Shown: piece by piece, positions 7,614 through 11,171 of the stretch
Position numbering within the stretch: position 1 is the first letter of the stretch
Layout of the letters: every line of letters begins with the position of its first letter
Source: Podila epigama
Taxonomy: Eukaryota > Mortierellomycota > Mortierellomycetes > Mortierellales > Mortierellaceae
Direction of reading: 5' to 3'
Assembly (NCBI GenBank): GCA_015679605.1
Contig: JAAAVE010001004.1
Location: 1 to 11,171 of the forward strand
DNA: 11,171 nucleotides
Notes under the pieces: model-generated
Seen by the model: only the letters and a program-made list of their open reading frames with translations
The model's database searches: none
Told to the model about the DNA's origin: nothing
Program-made: the position numbers and the translations under genes

Positions 7614-7896
7614 GTATGTTCATTTTTGCAATCCATGTTCGTTTTGTGAGCAGTTGCACAGTTGTTAGATGCATGTCACCTGTGACAATGTCTCTGTGCT
7701 GCGCCCAATATCACATTCTCCACAGACCAGAAACAAACCTCACTCCCATTCCCCACAAACTGACCAAAAAAAAAAAAAAAAAAAAAGAGCAAAAGAGAGA
7801 ACATGGAACTTCAAACTTGCTAACGTCTACCTGCCTAAAATCTCAATTCTTTTCTCCTCCCTCTCTCATATCATATCCATTTTTCTCTTTATTCAG
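7614..7896 (+). other. candidate 5'UTR intron of the GT2 gene
   Basis: A consensus donor GTATGT sits at 7614. Possible acceptors are CCACAG ending at 7725 (112-nt intron) and the stronger, T-rich TTTATTCAG ending at 7896 (283-nt intron), with a branch-point-like TGCTAAC at 7818-7824. Removing 7614-7896 would delete every upstream ATG between about 7500 and the start at 7964, including a six-residue upstream ORF at 7803-7823. This fits a spliced leader. It is unproven without transcripts. Confidence 0.4.
7766..7787. repeat. A22 homopolymer
   Basis: Twenty-two consecutive A inside the GT2 upstream region, within the candidate 5'UTR intron if the distal acceptor is used. No target-site duplication or SINE-like A/B boxes were noticed in front of it, so it is listed as a simple repeat rather than a retroposon tail. 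Confidence 0.85.
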
Positions 7897-7963
7897 TATC
7901 GACCAGGACCAACTCGGACATATTGACAAGCAATTTATTTTCACATAATTCAATCTTTGCAAC

Positions 7964-10413
7964 ATGCCGCCACATCCGCCGGAGGAAACGTCTGTGCTTG
8001 CGCCTGAAGACGGATCCTTGAGTCGACACTCAAAGGCTTCTCTTGACATTTCGCCTTCTCGTCCCATCGGCCACAATCGTGGGGCTTCACTTACAATCGA
8101 TCGCAGTATGATGGCCCCTCCGCCACCCAACAGTAATGACTCTCGCAAGGGCATAGTAGGTCCTAGCATGTCCAACTCTCGTGATCGTGTAGAAGCCCAT
8201 AGCGAAGCCCCCTCTCTCGAACCGAATCGTCGCCCCAGTCACAAGAATTGGGAGGAAATGAGCAAAGGAGAGGTGCATACTGTCTCGACCGAGAACGAAG
8301 AAAACCCCTTGCTCTCGTCTGGAAGCTATGGTCCTGCTGCACATGCTCAACCAGTGCCAGTCGGTGACGAAGCAACCCTGGCCACCAATGTAGCTGCCGT
8401 GCAGAGTTTAAAGTCGTCTCATGTATCTCTCTGGAAAAAGGCAACATGGATCATGTTCACAATGGGTATCTTCTTACTACCTTACGTCATTTTGAAGGCC
8501 TGCTTTCACATCCAGGTGTCTGCAGGTGCGTGGCAGACCTCGGTCACCTACGGAATGCTCATGGCCCTCGACTTTATGGCCGTCATTTCTTTCAGTGCTC
8601 TCAACAGGCGTAGTGTCAACAACCGCGTCAAGAGGCGTGACCCCCACTGGGTCGGACTGAGCACAGGTATTGTTGCAGTCGGTTATCGTGAGGACCCCGT
8701 CCTGCTCGAGGGCTGCCTCAAGAGTCTGCGCGCAATGCGTTACCAGCGTAATCAAAGAGTGATGCTCGTCGTGGACGGCAATGATTTTCAAGATGAGTAC
8801 ATGGCTCAAATCTTTATGAAGGTTTTTGAAAAGCAAGGCGCTACCGTCATCCGCCCCGACTTTCTTTGCATGGACCGCCTTGCGACTGACAAGGACAGAG
8901 TGGCACTAGTGCGCCAGATTGCTTATCATCCTGGACCTGTTTGTGTGATGCAGCCCCATCGTGGAAAACGCTCAGCCATGTACACCGGTTTTGCTGCTCT
9001 TCTCCAGCAAGGCATCGAGTCTGTCGTCGTCACTGATTCCGATACTTACTTGGACCCCCACGTCTGCAAAGGTATGTTTGTCATTCTTCGCTCTGGAGTG
9101 TCTTTGTGAGGAGGATGCGTTCTTGTTCAAGCACTACTCATTTCATTTTTCTGTTGGAATCTTCTTCGTTCTTCTCACTCACTGCCCTCTTGATCTATAA
9201 CTGACATGGTAGAATTGGCATTTGCATTGGCCGAGTCACCCATTGTGGGTGCTGCCACTGGAGACGTTAGGATTTACAACACTGGCACTTGGGTGAGCTT
9301 CCTCTCGTCCCTTCGTTACTGGTTTGCCTTCAACCTAGAACGTGGAGCACAATCGTACCACAGTGTAGTCAACTGTGTCTCTGGACCCTTGGGTATCTAC
9401 CGCATGTCGATCGTGGCTGATGTCATGGACTCATGGGTTAGACAGTCATTCCTGGGCGTACTCTGTACTTATGGTGATGACCGCCACTTGACCAACCTGG
9501 TTTTGCGCGAGGGTTACAAGGTCAAGTTCTCGCACTATGCCATCTGCTATACCGATACCCCGATTCGGTTCATTGCCTGGGTGACGCAGCAGACTCGCTG
9601 GTCAAAGTCGTTCTTCCGTGAGATTCCTATCCAGCTTGGATGCATGCACCTGCACAGCCCTTGGATGACTTATGCATTGTTGTACCAACTCATCTACCCC
9701 ATGATGATGATCTACAACCTGGTTAACTGCATCTACTTTGGTACTGGTTCCCAGATTTCGTGGTGGCTCATTTCCATTGCCTTTGTCGGTATCCTCAAGA
9801 CTGCCTATGCGCTCCGCATCACTGGTGATAAGAAGTTTTTCTTTACGACAGTCTATGGTTTCTTGTACATGTTGGGCTATGTTCCTGCCAAGATCTATGC
9901 GGCTTTGACTCTCTATGATAACTCTTGGGGCACCAGGTAAGAATAATGAATGAATTGTCGCGTGTTCTTGTTCTTGTTCTTGTTTTTTTTTTACTCCAAC
10001 TGCGTCGTGTGCGTGAGAGAGAGAGAGAGAGCTGACTCACCTCGTTATTGCCCCCGAATTCTAGTGCCCGCTTGATTCGTAACTTTACGCGCCTTCAAAA
10101 CTACATTGCACCTTGCACATGGGGCTCTATCCTTGTCTTTGGTATCTTCCACAACCCGAGTCGGTACTTTGAACATGCGCCGATTGCCGAGGGTCACTCG
10201 GCGCCACTCCTGACTGACACGATCGTGATTCGACTGTTGACGATCTTTGGCATCGCGTATCTGTTCTCCTTCTTTTGGTTCTTTGTGCGCACAGGCATCC
10301 TTGAGCGCGACTACAAGCGAGACTTTTCGTATGAGGAGCTCTATGAGAATACCGAGGCGGACTACATTCATGTCGAGGGTGGACGACGCAAGGTGGCACG
10401 GTTTGAGGTGTAA
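7964..10413 (+). CDS. hyaluronan-synthase-like membrane glycosyltransferase (family GT2), three exons
   Basis: Exons 7964-9071, 9213-9936 and 10065-10413, with GT-AG introns of 141 and 128 nt (both with a CTGAC-like branch site), give 726 residues. Residues 1-155 are a Ser/Pro-rich, probably cytoplasmic, disordered tail with an acidic dileucine (EENPLL, 112-117). Two helices follow (about 161-183, 192-213), then the catalytic domain: VDGND (D271), RGKRSAMYTGF (333-343), DSD (358-360), CVSGPLGIYR (424-433), GDDRHLTN (457-464) and QQTRW (495-499). Several C-terminal helices (about 520-605, 665-690) flank WGTS (608-611). These motifs and their order are those of class I hyaluronan synthases, plasma-membrane enzymes that polymerise from UDP-sugars and export the chain. 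Chitin synthases instead carry QRRRW. Family hyaluronan synthases are about 550-590 residues; the excess is the N-terminal tail. The polymer made (hyaluronan, chitin-like or other uronide) is not decidable from sequence. Upstream is a long low-complexity leader. Confidence 0.93.
9072..9212 (+). other. GT2 intron 1
   Basis: The donor GTATGT follows TGC AAA G and the acceptor GGTAG precedes AATTGGC, restoring GAA (E370), phase 1. CTGAC at 9201-9205 is a good branch site close to the acceptor. Reading through would hit a stop (TGA at 9107-9109), truncating the enzyme just after the DSD motif. Confidence 0.9.
9937..10064 (+). other. GT2 intron 2, with (TTCTTG)n and (GA)n repeats
   Basis: Donor GTAAGA, acceptor TTCTAG, phase 2 (AG|T, S611 of the conserved WGTS motif). 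The intron contains a short TTCTTG tandem, a T-run and a (GA) microsatellite (about 10015-10030), then CTGAC (10032-10036) as a likely branch site. Confidence 0.9.
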
Positions 10414-10988
10414 TAGCGATATTTATTGTACATTTTTTTTCTTTGTCGCTTTTTGCTGTCTGTCATTCTTTGTACAGCTTGTAAAACTTTTTTTTTTTTT
10501 ACATCAATAATAATACTTTTAATCAAGAAAAGAGTTGCATTTTGATACTTTTGGTGCTTTGAATGTTATCAGAGTGCAGTTGACCATAGTGAGGACGCGA
10601 AGAAAACTATATGATGTTATTGTGCAGCAGTTGACCACAAAACTGGATGAAGTGATAGAGTGTCGACATGAGCATTTTTTTTTTCGCGCCATTCACTCAT
10701 TTCGGTGGCTTGGCTTCCAACTCTAACGCAACCATGCCCACACGCACTGGTTTTTTTTTTTTTTTTTTTTTGTCCAAACCGCCGCAACGCATGCTTCCCT
10801 CATTTGGTGCTCTTCTGTTTCCTTACCTTTACTTCTTTGTTCTCTTGTTGTCGCCGCACTCACTGTTTGACTTCTTCACACTTTTCCTTTCCCATTTTCC
10901 CATTCATCGACTCTATCAACGTACTGCACACTGAACGTACTGCCACTGATCCAATCCCAACAAATCTCTTTTTGAAAGAATAAACACG
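10414..10988 (+). promoter_or_regulatory. GT2 3' flank and promoter/leader of the next gene
   Basis: After the GT2 stop (TAA TAG, two stops in a row) comes an AT-rich stretch with T-runs and AATAATAATAC (about 10506-10516), the likely 3'-end region. Nothing coding is recognised between about 10530 and 10988. A T21 homopolymer (10751-10771) and a pyrimidine-rich stretch (10785-10920) resemble the other gene leaders here and probably form the promoter of the gene starting at 10989. Confidence 0.45.
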
Positions 10989-11171
10989 ATGGCATCGCCT
11001 GCAAACGTGCCGTTGCCAAGCACCCCCGACCTCGAGCGTCAACCTTTGCTCAACAACTCCAACAACAACAACAACAACAATAGTCCTCTCAACCCAAACA
11101 GCACCTATCCCAACCAAACCAACAACGGATCCAACAATAACAGTGGACCCCACGCGCGTTCTCATATTCCC
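10989..11171 (+). CDS. N-terminus of an unidentified protein, cut by the window end
   Basis: Sixty-one codons open from ATG (context ACACGATGGC, G at +4) to the window edge, with no stop. The visible part is a low-complexity, probably disordered tail: Pro/Ser-rich start, an acidic dileucine-type motif ERQPLL (16-21), a run of seven Asn (25-31) encoded by AAC/AAT, and further Asn/Ser/Pro-rich sequence. A pyrimidine-rich leader precedes it, supporting a real gene start. No domain is visible, so no function is assigned. The ERQPLL element resembles EENPLL in the tail of the preceding GT2 enzyme, so a membrane protein, or even a tandem GT2 paralogue, is possible but unproven. Confidence 0.6.
   Translation, partial: MASPANVPLPSTPDLERQPLLNNSNNNNNNNSPLNPNSTYPNQTNNGSNNNSGPHARSHIP

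Noticed and set aside
7420-7790. SINE or processed retroposon ending in A22
   Set aside because: No tRNA-like promoter boxes, recognised coding remnant or flanking target-site duplication was seen. The A-run is one of several homopolymers in this genome.
7964-10413. Classification as a chitin synthase
   Set aside because: The motif is QQTRW rather than QRRRW, and GDDRHLTN, SGPLGxYR and WGTS match hyaluronan synthases. No chitin-synthase N-terminal or myosin domain is present.
1-11171. A coordinated multi-gene novel system or secondary-metabolite cluster
   Set aside because: The four complete genes belong to unrelated families, on mixed strands with long independent promoters; nothing links them in one pathway.

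Overview
The window looks like nuclear DNA of a filamentous early-diverging fungus. A Mucoromycota/Mortierellomycotina-type genome fits best, but this is inference from gene style and no taxonomic marker is present. The signs are genes split by short GT-AG introns of about 90-140 nt, pyrimidine-rich sense-strand leaders, long homopolymers, (CA)n/(GT)n and (TTG)n microsatellites, and an AT-rich convergent 3' junction. There is no operon organisation, rRNA, recognisable tRNA, transposase or CRISPR array.

Layout. (1) 309-1538 (+) is an intronless gene for a cysteine-rich single-pass membrane protein with a long disordered cytoplasmic tail. (2) 1690-3559 (-) is a mitochondrial (SLC25) carrier that I reassembled from nine exons into a complete 322-residue protein; one exon is a 23-nt microexon. 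Genes 1 and 2 converge, with only 151 bp between their stop codons. (3) 3560-5361 is a 1.8-kb divergent intergenic region with microsatellites and a striking 123-nt G-free leader. (4) 5362-6199 (+) is a two-exon HAD-superfamily phosphatase of the glycerol-3-phosphatase/2-deoxyglucose-6-phosphatase type, 233 residues. (5) 6200-7963 is a long, low-complexity upstream region with T20, (GT)n, (CA)n and A22 tracts and a probable 5'UTR intron. (6) 7964-10413 (+) is a three-exon membrane glycosyltransferase of family GT2, 726 residues, whose motifs are those of hyaluronan synthases rather than chitin synthases. (7) 10989-11171 (+) is the N-terminus of another gene, running off the window.

Functional picture. 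The genes are independent transcription units and I see no evidence of a dedicated multi-gene system. The GT2 enzyme is the most notable gene: a hyaluronan-synthase-like polymerase in a fungus, with a roughly 160-residue disordered N-terminal tail. The partial gene 575 bp downstream starts with a similar acidic/dileucine (xPLL) low-complexity tail, so it might be a related membrane protein, but this is weakly supported. The cysteine-rich membrane protein might act at the cell surface. The carrier (inner mitochondrial membrane) and the HAD phosphatase (cytosolic polyol/sugar-phosphate metabolism) are ordinary housekeeping-type genes with unusual exon and leader architecture.
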